From IMG/VR virus record IMGVR_UViG_3300031758_000004, positions 62,001 through 126,000 of that record: a stretch of DNA of 64,000 bases; one strand, given 5' to 3'. Both the position numbers and the translations under genes were made by a program. This DNA comes from a virus. Below the pieces are notes generated by a model, which ran no database searches, had not been told where the DNA came from, and saw only the letters and a list, made by a program, of their open reading frames with translations. Below are positions 18,997-27,076 of the stretch, piece after piece (the stretch's first letter is position 1; every line of letters starts with the position of its first letter).

Positions 18997-19019
18997 CATT
19001 ATTTAATATATAAATAATG
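18997..19019 (+). promoter_or_regulatory. Perfect inverted repeat over a start codon, with promoter-like core
   Basis: CATTATTTA / TAAATAATG, 9-bp perfect arms around the loop ATATA. The right arm ends in the ATG of the gene at 19017, and the promoter-like word TTTAATATATAA (19002-19013) spans the loop. In a long transcript the start codon would be paired; a transcript begun at the internal motif would lack the left arm. Confidence 0.7.
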
Positions 19020-19151
19020 AAAAAGTGTAAATGGTGTAATAAAGAATTGGTTGATAAAAGATCTGACTCTCTTTTTTGTAGAAGATCTTGTAAAGGAATG
19101 TTCAGTAGAAAGAAAAAAATAGAAAATGAAAAAAGAGATAGAAAAGTTTAA
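19017..19151 (+). CDS. 44-aa zinc-finger protein in front of an endonuclease gene
   Basis: The start codon lies in the right arm of the inverted repeat. The product has a four-Cys pattern CKWC-x13-CRRSC (C-x2-C-x13-C-x3-C) followed by a strongly basic tail (MFSRKKKIENEKRDRK), which fits a small zinc-binding, nucleic-acid-binding module. A similar motif occurs in the 73-residue protein at 29038-29259. It overlaps the start of the endonuclease gene at 19126 by 26 bases in another frame, so the two may be translationally coupled, or may once have been one gene joined by frameshift. Confidence 0.6.
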   Translation: MKKCKWCNKELVDKRSDSLFCRRSCKGMFSRKKKIENEKRDRKV

Positions 19152-20190
19152 GTCTATACACGGTGATGCTTATGACTACTCATTAGTTAATTATATTAAC
19201 AATATAACAAAAATAGAGATAATATGTAAGATTCATGGCGTTTTTGAACAAACACCACATCATCATAAACGAGGTGGTGGTTGTGGTAAATGTACAAAGG
19301 GTGCGCCATCTTTATCAAAGGATGATTTTATCAAAAAGTCGGTTAGTAAACATGGTAATTTATATGATTACTCATTGGTGAATTATATTAATAATAGGAC
19401 TAAAGTCGAGATAATTTGTACTAAACACGGAATTTTTAACCAAACTCCACAATCACACTTAAATGGTAGTGGATGCTCAATGTGTAATGTGAAATGTATA
19501 AAAAATGATGAATTAATAAAAAGATTTAATGATAAACATAATGGTTCTTATACTTATCTCCTCTGTGAAGAAAGATATAAATTGTCGGACTTTATAGATA
19601 TCAAGTGTGAAATTCATGGTGTGTTTACACAAAGAATATCAAACCATCTTGTATCTGGTTGCCAGAAATGTGGTGGATTTGTATATGATAATGATGATTT
19701 TGTAGATAAATCGATTAAAGTACATGGTGATAAATATGATTATAGTTTATCAGTATATAAAAACTTCAAAACTGATGTTAATATAATATGTAAAAAACAC
19801 GGAATTTTTAAACAAAAACCTTATTTACATACATCTGGATCAGGTTGTGCTAAATGTAATGAGTCAAAAGGTGAAAAGATTATATCTTGGTTTTTGACTA
19901 AAAAAGGTATAAAATATGAAACACAAAAAACTTTTGATGATTGTGTTTATAAGAAAAAATTAAGATTTGACTTCTATTTACCCGAATATAATACTTGTAT
20001 AGAATATAATGGTATTCAACATTATGGAGAAGTTAAAGCTTTTGGAGGACATTCTTATTTATTAGATATTAAAACTAAGGATAATATAAAAGTTAATTAT
20101 TGTAATAATATGAATATAAATTTAATAGTGATAAAATATACAGATTTTGAAAATATATCTAACATAATTAGTAATTATATATCATTATAA
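19126..20190 (+). CDS. Putative homing endonuclease: DUF723-like repeats plus Vsr-like nuclease
   Basis: A 354-residue protein. Four copies of a roughly 60-residue unit fill residues 1-245, each with HGxxYDYSLVNYIN, IICxxHGxFxQ and a closing Cys pair such as GCGKC or GCSMC; these are the DUF723-type zinc-binding repeats found in phage endonucleases. The C-terminal 105 residues (GIKYETQKTFDDC, LRFDFYLPEYNTCIEYNG, then QHYGE) match a PD-(D/E)XK, very-short-patch-repair-like nuclease. The third copy is degenerate. It stands alone on the plus strand inside a minus-strand gene block, as expected for an inserted homing gene, and its stop overlaps the next minus-strand gene by six bases. Confidence 0.8.
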   Translation: MKKEIEKFKSIHGDAYDYSLVNYINNITKIEIICKIHGVFEQTPHHHKRGGGCGKCTKGAPSLSKDDFIKKSVSKHGNLYDYSLVNYINNRTKVEIICTKHGIFNQTPQSHLNGSGCSMCNVKCIKNDELIKRFNDKHNGSYTYLLCEERYKLSDFIDIKCEIHGVFTQRISNHLVSGCQKCGGFVYDNDDFVDKSIKVHGDKYDYSLSVYKNFKTDVNIICKKHGIFKQKPYLHTSGSGCAKCNESKGEKIISWFLTKKGIKYETQKTFDDCVYKKKLRFDFYLPEYNTCIEYNGIQHYGEVKAFGGHSYLLDIKTKDNIKVNYCNNMNINLIVIKYTDFENISNIISNYISL

Positions 20191-20721
20191 TTCATTTAAT
20201 GAAAATGTTTCGTTATCCGCTCCAAATCTATTTTTCATTAGTTTAGCAACTCCCTTATCAATCATAAAAGCCAAATCAGCAATATACATACTTCCACTCC
20301 CTCCCTTTAAATTTTGAGATGGTGTTACTTCTAATGAAGTGTATGTTGGTGCAGTAAAAATTACTTTTAATCCACATTCTACACACTCACTTCTTAACTT
20401 TTCAACTATTTGATTTAATTGTATTGATTTATATACATCACTTTTTTGTAAATGTGGTAAATCGTTGTAATCAATCAATATGTATTTAAAGTTTATTTTT
20501 GATAAATCTTCCGAATCATTTAGAATAGAATCTAATCTAATATCTCTTATCTTTTGTTTAAGACTACCATTAAAAGAAAAAGATGGATCTATTTCTCTTA
20601 AATCAATATATGATAATTTAGAAATAAATTCATTTTTTAAATTTTTATCATTTGAAGTATATCCAATTGTAGTAAAGTTAGATTGATCTACTAAACTATA
20701 TAAATACTCAATTGATTTCAT
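20185..20721 (-). CDS. Degenerate RecA-fold / DnaB-helicase-like protein
   Basis: This 178-residue protein resembles the end of a DnaB-type (SF4) helicase core: a Walker-B-like FKYILIDYNDLP (about 80), a helix LNQIVEKLRSECVECGLKVIFTAP like the DnaB segment before the L2 region, then NLKGGSGSMYIADLAFMID (compare LRESGSIEQDAD in DnaB) and GVAKLMKNRFGADNETFSL (compare the KxRNG strand). A P-loop is missing: the N-terminal strand reads TTIGYTSNDKN where GxxxxGKT would be. It may be an inactive paralogue, a loader or a regulator of the real helicase. It sits 5 bases after thioredoxin. Confidence 0.6.
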   Translation of the reverse strand: MKSIEYLYSLVDQSNFTTIGYTSNDKNLKNEFISKLSYIDLREIDPSFSFNGSLKQKIRDIRLDSILNDSEDLSKINFKYILIDYNDLPHLQKSDVYKSIQLNQIVEKLRSECVECGLKVIFTAPTYTSLEVTPSQNLKGGSGSMYIADLAFMIDKGVAKLMKNRFGADNETFSLNEL

Positions 20722-20726
20722 AAAAA

Positions 20727-21053
20727 TTAATTTAAATGGTTATTAATTAATTCTTCTATTTTTTCTTTTGTTACATTTCCTGTATTTCTCTCAACTATTT
20801 CACCATCTTTATAGACAAGTAAAGTTGGAATATTTCTTATTCCTAATTCTCTAATTAAGTCTTTGGCTCCATCAGCATCTAATTTACCAACACTTAAACC
20901 CTTTTCTTTGTACTCTGAAGAAATTTGATCTACTAAAGGACCAACAACCCGACACGGTCCACACCACGTCGCTAGAACGTCAACTAATACCAAACCATTT
21001 TTAGTAAAAGACTCATAGTTTTGTTCATTTAATTCAGTAATATAAGCTATCAT
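20727..21053 (-). CDS. trxA: Thioredoxin
   Basis: A 108-residue classic thioredoxin with the active site WCGPC at residues 30-34 in VDVLATWCGPCR, the cis-Pro loop RNIPTLLVYKDGE and a normal C-terminal helix. It is cytoplasmic (no signal peptide) and would reduce disulphides; phage thioredoxins are known to feed ribonucleotide reductase or to act as polymerase factors. No reductase is visible in this window. It heads a minus-strand pair with the DnaB-like gene. The 96 bases upstream are shared with a divergent homing endonuclease gene. Confidence 0.96.
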   Translation of the reverse strand: MIAYITELNEQNYESFTKNGLVLVDVLATWCGPCRVVGPLVDQISSEYKEKGLSVGKLDADGAKDLIRELGIRNIPTLLVYKDGEIVERNTGNVTKEKIEELINNHLN

Positions 21054-21149
21054 AATTTTATTTTATTTTTTATTTATATCATTTAAATATAAAAAAGTTT
21101 ATTATACAAGGGAAGCACCACCATTTTAATAACTACCAGTTTATAAAAT

Positions 21150-21866
21150 ATGGAAAATTTAACTTGTGAAGTTGCTTATATCTATGGATTGGTTGATCCT
21201 AGAAATGATGAGATAAGGTATATTGGTAAAACAATTAATCCACATTCCAGATTAGAAAGTCATTTAATAGAGTCTAAAGATATAAATAAAAAAAATTATA
21301 GAGTTAACTGGTTGAGAAAATTAACATCAATTGGTTTACATCCCAAAATAACCTTTTTAAGAACATGTCCATCTCATGAATATGAGAAGTATGAGACTGA
21401 GTATATAAAAATTTATTCTTGTAATAGATTAACTAACTCTGATGAAACTGGACAAGGCAATACAAATCGCAAGAGAGAAGTTTTAGATAGACAATCTGAA
21501 AACTCTGGTAAAAAAGTATATCAATATGATTTAGATGGTAATTTCATAAAGGAGTTTAGAAGTGCGAGAACAGCCGCTTCTGAATTAAATCTAAATCATG
21601 GTAATATATCAAGATGTTGTAATGGTAAGTTTAAACACACAGGGGGATATATTTTTAGATATGAAATGAATAGTGATATAAAATTAGAAAACCCCAATGC
21701 TGTTAAAAAAATAGTCATTGAGGTTGATTATAATGGATTGGAAATTAATAGATGGTTATCTATTATGGATTGTTCAAGAGATACAAAATTAGATCAGGGT
21801 AATATTAGTAGAGTTTGTAATAATAAATTAAGAAGTATTAAAGGTAGATTTTTTAAATTTCTTTAA
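21150..21866 (+). CDS. GIY-YIG homing endonuclease with two NUMOD1-like repeats
   Basis: A 238-residue protein. The N-terminal nuclease has YIYGLV and YIGKT motifs and the catalytic Arg in NPHSRLESH, as in Seg/I-TevI type GIY-YIG enzymes. The C-terminal half carries two NUMOD1 DNA-binding modules (VYQYDLDGNFIKEFRSARTA... and VIEVDYNGLEINRWLS...), each ending in a GNISR(C/V)CN helix. It lies on the plus strand inside the minus-strand block and overlaps the end of the nucleotidyltransferase gene by 14 bases. Upstream, CCATTTTA (21121-21128) can pair imperfectly with TAAAATATGG (21144-21153), which contains the ATG. Confidence 0.9.
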   Translation: MENLTCEVAYIYGLVDPRNDEIRYIGKTINPHSRLESHLIESKDINKKNYRVNWLRKLTSIGLHPKITFLRTCPSHEYEKYETEYIKIYSCNRLTNSDETGQGNTNRKREVLDRQSENSGKKVYQYDLDGNFIKEFRSARTAASELNLNHGNISRCCNGKFKHTGGYIFRYEMNSDIKLENPNAVKKIVIEVDYNGLEINRWLSIMDCSRDTKLDQGNISRVCNNKLRSIKGRFFKFL

Positions 21867-23127
21867 TTTTATTCTCTAAGTTTAGAACTTTTCTAACTTT
21901 ACCTTTAGTATCATTAACAATTTCTTTTCTAACCGATAATTCCAATAATAATTTCTCACTATCATCAATAATATCAGGCATTTTAAACCCCTCTTTTTCT
22001 AATAGAGAAATTGCTATAATTGGATCATCAGAAAACTCATTAAATAAAGTTTTAATTATATTTAATTGTTCTGATAGAGTGTAACCATTGAGTGAGTTTA
22101 TTGCTCTTGTGTTCTCAACAAGTCTTTTAAGTAAATCTAAATCTTCTTTACTCGGTTGACAATCTATATAATCTTCTGTGTTAAAATTATAAGACTTCCA
22201 TATTTTTTTAATCTCTTCATTTTCATAAACATTTCTTATATAGAATAAGAAGTTCTTACAAGTTTGAATAGATGTTATATCAGAGTCACTCCAATATTCA
22301 AATCCTTTATCAACCATGTTTATAACATCAAATAATACTTTTTCTTCTTTAACATATTTAACTGGTATCAATTTATATAACTTATCATCAGAATTAAACA
22401 TAGTTTTTATATACATCTCATCATCTAAACACCTAACTATATTAAAGTAATTACTTAACTTATCTGAGTATTTTTCAAATATTTCATAATATCTTTCTTT
22501 AAACATTCTTTTTGAAACATCTGAGAAATAGTAACTATTACTGATTACATAAGACAGGATCTTATACTCAAATTCATCTAATTCACAACCTAATTCATCA
22601 GACTTTTTAATTATTCTGATAGCAGTATGTGATGGTGTGGTTAAGTTAACTATCTTCAATTCACCGGTTTTCAAGAAATTCTCAAACTCTTTAGTCCAAT
22701 AAAATTTATCTTCATCAATTGAATAACCAACTGCTGTACAATTTATATCAAATGAGTCTATAATAAACTTTGGATCTTCGATATTTGAATCGTATTCTAT
22801 AATATTAAATATTCCGTCTTTTTCAGACGATGCGATTGAATAGAAATTTTTTGTGTAAGTACTCCAGTTTATACCAGTATAATCTTCATAAGCTTTAATA
22901 TCATCAACTTTATATCTATAAAGACTATCTCTATCAACATTAGAGAATTTATCTATTTTATTTCTAAAAATAAAAACATCAATATCATTTACAACTGCTT
23001 TTTTACCGGAAACTAATTCCCACGCAATATTAGCAATAGAACCACCAGCAATAAATCCTGTTTTTGGAATACCCCAAGTATCTTTAATTATTTGTAGAGC
23101 TGATCTACAAAGACTTTCTATATTCAT
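21853..23127 (-). CDS. Putative Pol-beta-fold nucleotidyltransferase, 424 aa
   Basis: The N-terminus shows the nucleotidyltransferase pattern: FIAGGSIANIAWELV at residues 25-39 followed by VVNDIDVFIF with the paired acidic residues D48 and D50. The order GG, helix, DxD is that of CCA-adding enzymes and other Pol-beta-like transferases, although the spacing is a few residues longer than usual. The rest is helical and unrecognised, with HTAIRIIKKSDELG around residue 165. Such proteins add nucleotides to RNA, proteins or small molecules; the substrate is unknown. It overlaps the next upstream gene by four bases. Confidence 0.62.
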   Translation of the reverse strand: MNIESLCRSALQIIKDTWGIPKTGFIAGGSIANIAWELVSGKKAVVNDIDVFIFRNKIDKFSNVDRDSLYRYKVDDIKAYEDYTGINWSTYTKNFYSIASSEKDGIFNIIEYDSNIEDPKFIIDSFDINCTAVGYSIDEDKFYWTKEFENFLKTGELKIVNLTTPSHTAIRIIKKSDELGCELDEFEYKILSYVISNSYYFSDVSKRMFKERYYEIFEKYSDKLSNYFNIVRCLDDEMYIKTMFNSDDKLYKLIPVKYVKEEKVLFDVINMVDKGFEYWSDSDITSIQTCKNFLFYIRNVYENEEIKKIWKSYNFNTEDYIDCQPSKEDLDLLKRLVENTRAINSLNGYTLSEQLNIIKTLFNEFSDDPIIAISLLEKEGFKMPDIIDDSEKLLLELSVRKEIVNDTKGKVRKVLNLENKIKEI

Positions 23128-23387
23128 TTTAAAAGTTTTATGAGTTTACTATCTCTTATTTCTTCTACTTTTGTGAAGAAACTTTTATCTATACAAAATT
23201 TATCAGCATGGATTTTAGAAGGGTTTTCAAATATCAGAAGTTTTTCTTCACCATCTTCAAAAGTATCCAAAACCATTAATTTTTGATTTCTATCAATACC
23301 AAATGACTCTAAAAGATTTTGACTGTCCTTTTTGAAAAGACGGTCAAAACCAGTACAGATAACTATATCACCAATATTAAAATCCAT
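23124..23387 (-). CDS. Hypothetical small protein, 87 aa
   Basis: A short beta-rich protein (GDIVICTGFDRLF, KLMVLDTFEDGEEKLLIF) that could adopt an SH3-like barrel, with a basic end (SKLIKLLK). It is wedged between the sigma factor and the nucleotidyltransferase, overlapping the first by one base and the second by four, so all three are one operon. No family was recognised. Confidence 0.65.
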   Translation of the reverse strand: MDFNIGDIVICTGFDRLFKKDSQNLLESFGIDRNQKLMVLDTFEDGEEKLLIFENPSKIHADKFCIDKSFFTKVEEIRDSKLIKLLK

Positions 23388-24073
23388 TATTTAACTGTAT
23401 CAATACAATTTCTCCATCTACGACCTTCATAAACTTCATCAATTTTCTTAAAGTCGTTTTTAGTTTCACCAATAAGAATTGACCTACCATTTCTTATTTG
23501 TGATTTGATTGTACTTAGGTTTTTACCTAATTGATCAGAGATTTCTTTGTAAGACATTTTTCTAATCTCTCTCATTTCAATGACTGTTTTATATGGTTCT
23601 TTTAATTTAGATATTTGTTCTATCATAATAGAAGCCTTAATATCATTAGACTCATATAATTCTAAATTAGTTTGATAATCTTCAGGTATAAAATCTTTCA
23701 TTGTTGTACCTTCATCATCATACTCTGTATCAAGAGATACATTTCTTTTATCATTTTTGATTGCTTGAAGAGCAAGATTTTTAGCTATAGTGAATAGCCA
23801 AGTTGAAAATTGAGCTTTTTCATCATCATACTTATCAATCTTTTCAAAAGCTGTTAAGAACGAATCTGTTGCTATGTCTTCTGTTTTTTGAGGATCATTA
23901 CACATTTTAGAAGTGTAATAAATTAATTTTGGATAATACTTTTTGTAAAGAGTTGAAAAATCTTTACCTGTTTTTTCTACGAAAAACTTTTCTTGTTCTG
24001 AGAATAAAATGTTTTCTTTCATAATTGCCGTTAAAATTTTATTGACTGCCGTCATTGCCTTATATTTATTCAT
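23387..24073 (-). CDS. ECF-like sigma-70 family RNA polymerase sigma factor
   Basis: A 228-residue protein with both sigma domains. Region 2 is LYKKYYPKLIYYTSKMC, TEDIATDSFLTAFEKIDKYD and QFSTWLFTIAKNLA (residues about 38-105), the helix that binds core polymerase and the -10 element. Region 4 is EPYKTVIEMREIRKMSYKEIS with a following helix LGKNLSTIKSQIRNGR, the -35 reader. The N-terminus carries about 30 extra residues. It would redirect host RNA polymerase to phage promoters; the motif TTTAATATATAC found across this window is a candidate target. A GAGGGG stretch lies about 12 bases before the ATG. It is expressed with two downstream genes. Confidence 0.93.
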   Translation of the reverse strand: MNKYKAMTAVNKILTAIMKENILFSEQEKFFVEKTGKDFSTLYKKYYPKLIYYTSKMCNDPQKTEDIATDSFLTAFEKIDKYDDEKAQFSTWLFTIAKNLALQAIKNDKRNVSLDTEYDDEGTTMKDFIPEDYQTNLELYESNDIKASIMIEQISKLKEPYKTVIEMREIRKMSYKEISDQLGKNLSTIKSQIRNGRSILIGETKNDFKKIDEVYEGRRWRNCIDTVK

Positions 24074-24160
24074 AACTTAATCCCCTCTATGAGAAGACCA
24101 AGTAATATTATACTTATTTATTTATAAAAAGTTTACTACTTTTATAAATTTTTTTGTATA

Positions 24161-24574
24161 TTAACGGACATATTTAGTCTTAGCAGTCATTGTGTTTAAA
24201 TTCACAATTATATTATAATCCCAACCAGTAAAGGTTAATTTATTATCATCTTCATAGTATCCATTTGACTGATAAACGTTTAGAAAGTAAATTTTCTCAT
24301 CTTTCTTAATTAAGAAAGAGTCTTCATTTTCAAAAACTTCAATACCATTATCGAGAGTTTCAACTTTCTTAAATCTCATAATTTCATTTTCATTGAAATC
24401 ATATTCTTTTTGATAATCAAAAATCTCATTAAATGAGTCTTTTTCAATTTCCAATAAATTAATATTATCATCTTTTTTCAAGTTGATAATATTTGGGTTG
24501 TTCACTTCTTTTGGTGTAATAGCATTATCACCAACTGGGACATAATCATCCCAACTATCAAAATCTAGCTCCAT
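24161..24574 (-). CDS. Hypothetical acidic protein, 137 aa
   Basis: This acidic protein starts MELDFDSWDDYVPV and has a beta-rich C-terminal half (GIEVFENEDSFLI, TFTGWDYNIIVNLNTM). The first 60 residues are low-complexity Asn/Asp/Glu and likely disordered. It sits in a run of minus-strand small genes upstream of the sigma factor. The 87 bases after it hold an AT-only inverted repeat (TTTATAAAAAGT / ACTTTTATAAA) and the sigma-factor leader. No family was recognised. Confidence 0.65.
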   Translation of the reverse strand: MELDFDSWDDYVPVGDNAITPKEVNNPNIINLKKDDNINLLEIEKDSFNEIFDYQKEYDFNENEIMRFKKVETLDNGIEVFENEDSFLIKKDEKIYFLNVYQSNGYYEDDNKLTFTGWDYNIIVNLNTMTAKTKYVR

Positions 24575-24586
24575 TTTATTTTGTTT

Positions 24587-24973
24587 TTAATTAATTCCTA
24601 AATCACCTAATTTTTCATCTCTTCTTTTTGAAATAATCATTGAATAAACTTTTCGTAAAAAGTCATCAAAATGATCATCTTCCATTACTCCATCAGATAT
24701 AGATACATCTAAATCTTTTTCCATTTTCATAATAAGATCTATAACGTCATAAATATCAATATCTGTAAGATTATTTATATCATATCCAATCTCTTTTATT
24801 TTGGATTCAATATCATACTTTTTATCCACTATTAACTCAACCAATTCATCAACGGTCTCAATTAATCTTATTTCAGATCTAGTATATGATTGTACTGTTA
24901 CCTCATGAGGACCATTTTTGAGTTTATTAAGCTCATCAATGTTTATATTGATATTTGGTGGATTTACACTCAT
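24587..24973 (-). CDS. Hypothetical acidic helical protein, 128 aa
   Basis: Largely helical and acidic, with repeated Ile-Asp segments (NNLTDIDIYDVIDLIMKME) and a basic end. It begins where the next gene ends (ATGA-type one-base overlap at 24973) and is 12 bases from the following gene, so it belongs to the minus-strand operon leading to the sigma factor. No Cys, no membrane segment and no recognised domain. Confidence 0.65.
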   Translation of the reverse strand: MSVNPPNININIDELNKLKNGPHEVTVQSYTRSEIRLIETVDELVELIVDKKYDIESKIKEIGYDINNLTDIDIYDVIDLIMKMEKDLDVSISDGVMEDDHFDDFLRKVYSMIISKRRDEKLGDLGIN

Positions 24974-25194
24974 TATTTATGAAAATGTATTTTTGGTATT
25001 GTTTTGATAATCTCTACTGTGTGAGTGATGATGTTCTCATTATCCATGTGTTCAAAATGGTCGAAAACAAGTTGTTCAGCTTGTCCAATCCCATCAGCCT
25101 CAACTAAAACAACGGTCGAATATTTTTCAATTGTTCCTAATTGGTGGTGCTCCTCAACTACATTGATAGCAACCGTGTACTCATTGTGTGTCAT
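24973..25194 (-). CDS. Hypothetical small protein, 73 aa (DUF4494-like?)
   Basis: A short protein with strand-helix-strand character: YTVAINVVEEH, STVVLVEADGIGQAEQLVFDHF, then THTVEIIKTIPKIHFHK. The layout, with a VEA segment followed by an A-x-Q/E helix, recalls the small DUF4494 proteins of Bacteroidota phages, but the match is loose. It overlaps its downstream neighbour by one base. Function is unknown. Confidence 0.6.
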   Translation of the reverse strand: MTHNEYTVAINVVEEHHQLGTIEKYSTVVLVEADGIGQAEQLVFDHFEHMDNENIITHTVEIIKTIPKIHFHK

Positions 25195-25199
25195 ATTAC

Positions 25200-25781
25200 T
25201 TAATTTAAAATTTTATCTATTTTTTCGTCTCTTATCTCACCAATGAAATGAGAAAGCATAGTATTTATATCCGAGTCAATAAGATGTCGGTTCGATAAAA
25301 TACTCATTTTATTTATATATTCAAAGAAATTAAACTGATTTCTCTTAATATCTTCTAAGTCTATATCTAATTTATCACAATCCGAAAAAAATGAATTTTT
25401 ATAATCTGGATAAATATTATTTACATATTTTTCTGATATACTCAATTTTCTACCAGTTATAACATCTTGTGGACTTTTATTCACAAACTCGTTTGTTATT
25501 ATATCATTTAGTGACTTACCAACTTCTATATAACCAATCTCACCATTAAGAATAACTGAATAGAAATATCTAGTTCCAATACTCTTAACTTTAGATGCGA
25601 TTTTAGAATTATCAAATTCTCTTTTGTAAAGCCAAATTTTATTTGATAGTTTACCATCTAAATCATAGTATATTTTACTATCAATATAGACGTATCTTGT
25701 CGATATATTCAAGTCAAAACTCTGACCGTTCCATATCGGTAAGATCCTAAACTCTTGATTATTTTCAATTTTAAATTTCAT
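25200..25781 (-). CDS. Hypothetical protein, 193 aa
   Basis: I placed the start at the ATG at 25781, one base after the upstream stop (TAG at 25785-25783); an in-frame ATG at 25814 would overlap that gene by 32 bases. The protein begins MKFKIENNQEFRILPIWNG and looks globular and mixed alpha/beta, with a conserved-looking QSFDLNISTRYVYID stretch and a charged C-terminus (EIRDEKIDKILN). No signal peptide or membrane segment. It is the third gene in the minus-strand run that follows the LAGLIDADG endonuclease. No family was recognised. Confidence 0.65.
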   Translation of the reverse strand: MKFKIENNQEFRILPIWNGQSFDLNISTRYVYIDSKIYYDLDGKLSNKIWLYKREFDNSKIASKVKSIGTRYFYSVILNGEIGYIEVGKSLNDIITNEFVNKSPQDVITGRKLSISEKYVNNIYPDYKNSFFSDCDKLDIDLEDIKRNQFNFFEYINKMSILSNRHLIDSDINTMLSHFIGEIRDEKIDKILN

Positions 25782-25782
25782 A

Positions 25783-26283
25783 CTAATTATCAAAAAAGAA
25801 ACAACATCTAACAAAAGATGGATTTGTATCCAACTTACTCATTTTATCCAAAGTGGATTTAAAATTTGGAAAATCAGTCCAATCATACTCTAATAACTCT
25901 TTTAAAGTAAAGTATGAGTGTGAGTGACCGTCACCATTCCATTGTTCACACATATACTTATATCCAAAAGAAGCATCTTTTGGAATTCCTCTTGGATCTG
26001 AGATAGCATTATATTCTCCGTAACCTCTAACATCAGCTAATATTGAAAATAAAGAGTAGTTTCTACCAGAATAAAAACGTTCTTCATATAAGGTGTTCCA
26101 ATACTCATTAAATCCATCAGTTTCTATCTCCCAACTATCAGCAGATACCCATCTAAAATGAGATGGACTTTCATCTAAAATCTGATTTAATCTCAAATCT
26201 CTTTCTTCTGAAAGATCTCTTGGACCTTCATAATCATTAGAATCTGTCCACCTCTCTACAAAAAAATGACAATCACACCCCAC
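25783..26283 (-). CDS. Conserved phage protein, MGCD family, 166 aa
   Basis: It opens MGCDCHFFVERW and later has the linked motifs SWEIETDG, RFYSGRNYSLFSILADVRG, ISDPRGIP and GDGHSHSYFTLKELLEYDW. This series is a familiar conserved protein of many unrelated phages (usually starting MGCDIH), whose function is not known. The invariant-looking Cys, His, Asp and Arg positions suggest a metal-binding or catalytic site; the usual Ile at position 5 is Cys here. The protein is full length. Its start lies one base from the stop of the LAGLIDADG endonuclease. Confidence 0.8.
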   Translation of the reverse strand: MGCDCHFFVERWTDSNDYEGPRDLSEERDLRLNQILDESPSHFRWVSADSWEIETDGFNEYWNTLYEERFYSGRNYSLFSILADVRGYGEYNAISDPRGIPKDASFGYKYMCEQWNGDGHSHSYFTLKELLEYDWTDFPNFKSTLDKMSKLDTNPSFVRCCFFFDN

Positions 26284-26284
26284 A

Positions 26285-27076
26285 TTATTTATTTTTATAG
26301 TAATTTAACATATCTTGATATTTTTCATATTTTCTATCTAAATGAGTGGTTGTTTCATCATACAACCAATCTAAAACCTTAATTATTTGTCTATTACCTC
26401 TTAGATAAACTGAATATATCGACTTCATTTTTCTTAATTTAATATTAACATTATTTTTAGAAAGTATTAATTGTAAAGTCTTCATCAAATCATAAGAACC
26501 AACAATGGAAAAAGTATATCTTCTATAATTTTTATCCATTGAGTAAGTCAAACAACCATCACCATCAAAAATACCTTTTATAAAAAATCTATCAAATTCC
26601 GAATCTATATTTGGATAAGTAACAATTTTGCTTTTTCTCTTAACTAATCCTAAACAATCAACATCAGATAATAACTTTTTATCTTGTATTGTTAGATAAA
26701 AAATATCTTTACCGTTTATTATATTTTTCTTTTTTCTAACCGGCATATCACAATTTACATAAATTTTATCTCTCAATTTTTCCAAATGTCCCTCATCTTG
26801 TATATCCACTCTAATAAACTTACCACTATTATAACCATCAGCCATCAAAAAACCCAACCAATAAGCTTTATCTTCCGAATCTATTACTTCAAAATAATCT
26901 TTGTTTATCAAATATTTTCTATGAGTCTTTTTAACCTCAATATTATTAACTTTTAACCTGTTTGTTATAGTAGCGACATCAACATTAAAAAGTCTTCCTA
27001 TTTTACTAGCACTAAAATTCTCTTCGGTATAAAGTCTAATAATCTCTTTTTCATCAATTTGTTTTTTCTTTCCCAT
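26285..27076 (-). CDS. LAGLIDADG homing endonuclease with N-terminal HTH
   Basis: A 263-residue single-chain enzyme. Residues 8-45 form a helix-turn-helix (IIRLYTEENFSASKIGRLF then VATITNRLK). Two LAGLIDADG motifs follow: YWLGFLMADGY at 72-82 and FIKGIFDGDGC at 165-175, each with the catalytic acidic residue. These enzymes cut an unoccupied allele to spread their own gene. It sits between the DNA ligase and the MGCD gene on the same strand, with no interrupted gene visible around it. Its start codon is enclosed in a perfect inverted repeat (27072-27098). Confidence 0.92.
   Translation of the reverse strand: MGKKKQIDEKEIIRLYTEENFSASKIGRLFNVDVATITNRLKVNNIEVKKTHRKYLINKDYFEVIDSEDKAYWLGFLMADGYNSGKFIRVDIQDEGHLEKLRDKIYVNCDMPVRKKKNIINGKDIFYLTIQDKKLLSDVDCLGLVKRKSKIVTYPNIDSEFDRFFIKGIFDGDGCLTYSMDKNYRRYTFSIVGSYDLMKTLQLILSKNNVNIKLRKMKSIYSVYLRGNRQIIKVLDWLYDETTTHLDRKYEKYQDMLNYYKNK

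Noticed and set aside
18960-19020. GGGGCTA near the SmpB gene as a possible tmRNA 5' end
   Set aside because: There is no room for a tmRNA before the next gene and no matching 3' acceptor or tag reading frame.
24122-24155. TTTATAAAAAGT/ACTTTTATAAA repeat as a terminator
   Set aside because: On the strand that is transcribed here it is not followed by a T run; all pairs but two are A-T, so chance is likely.
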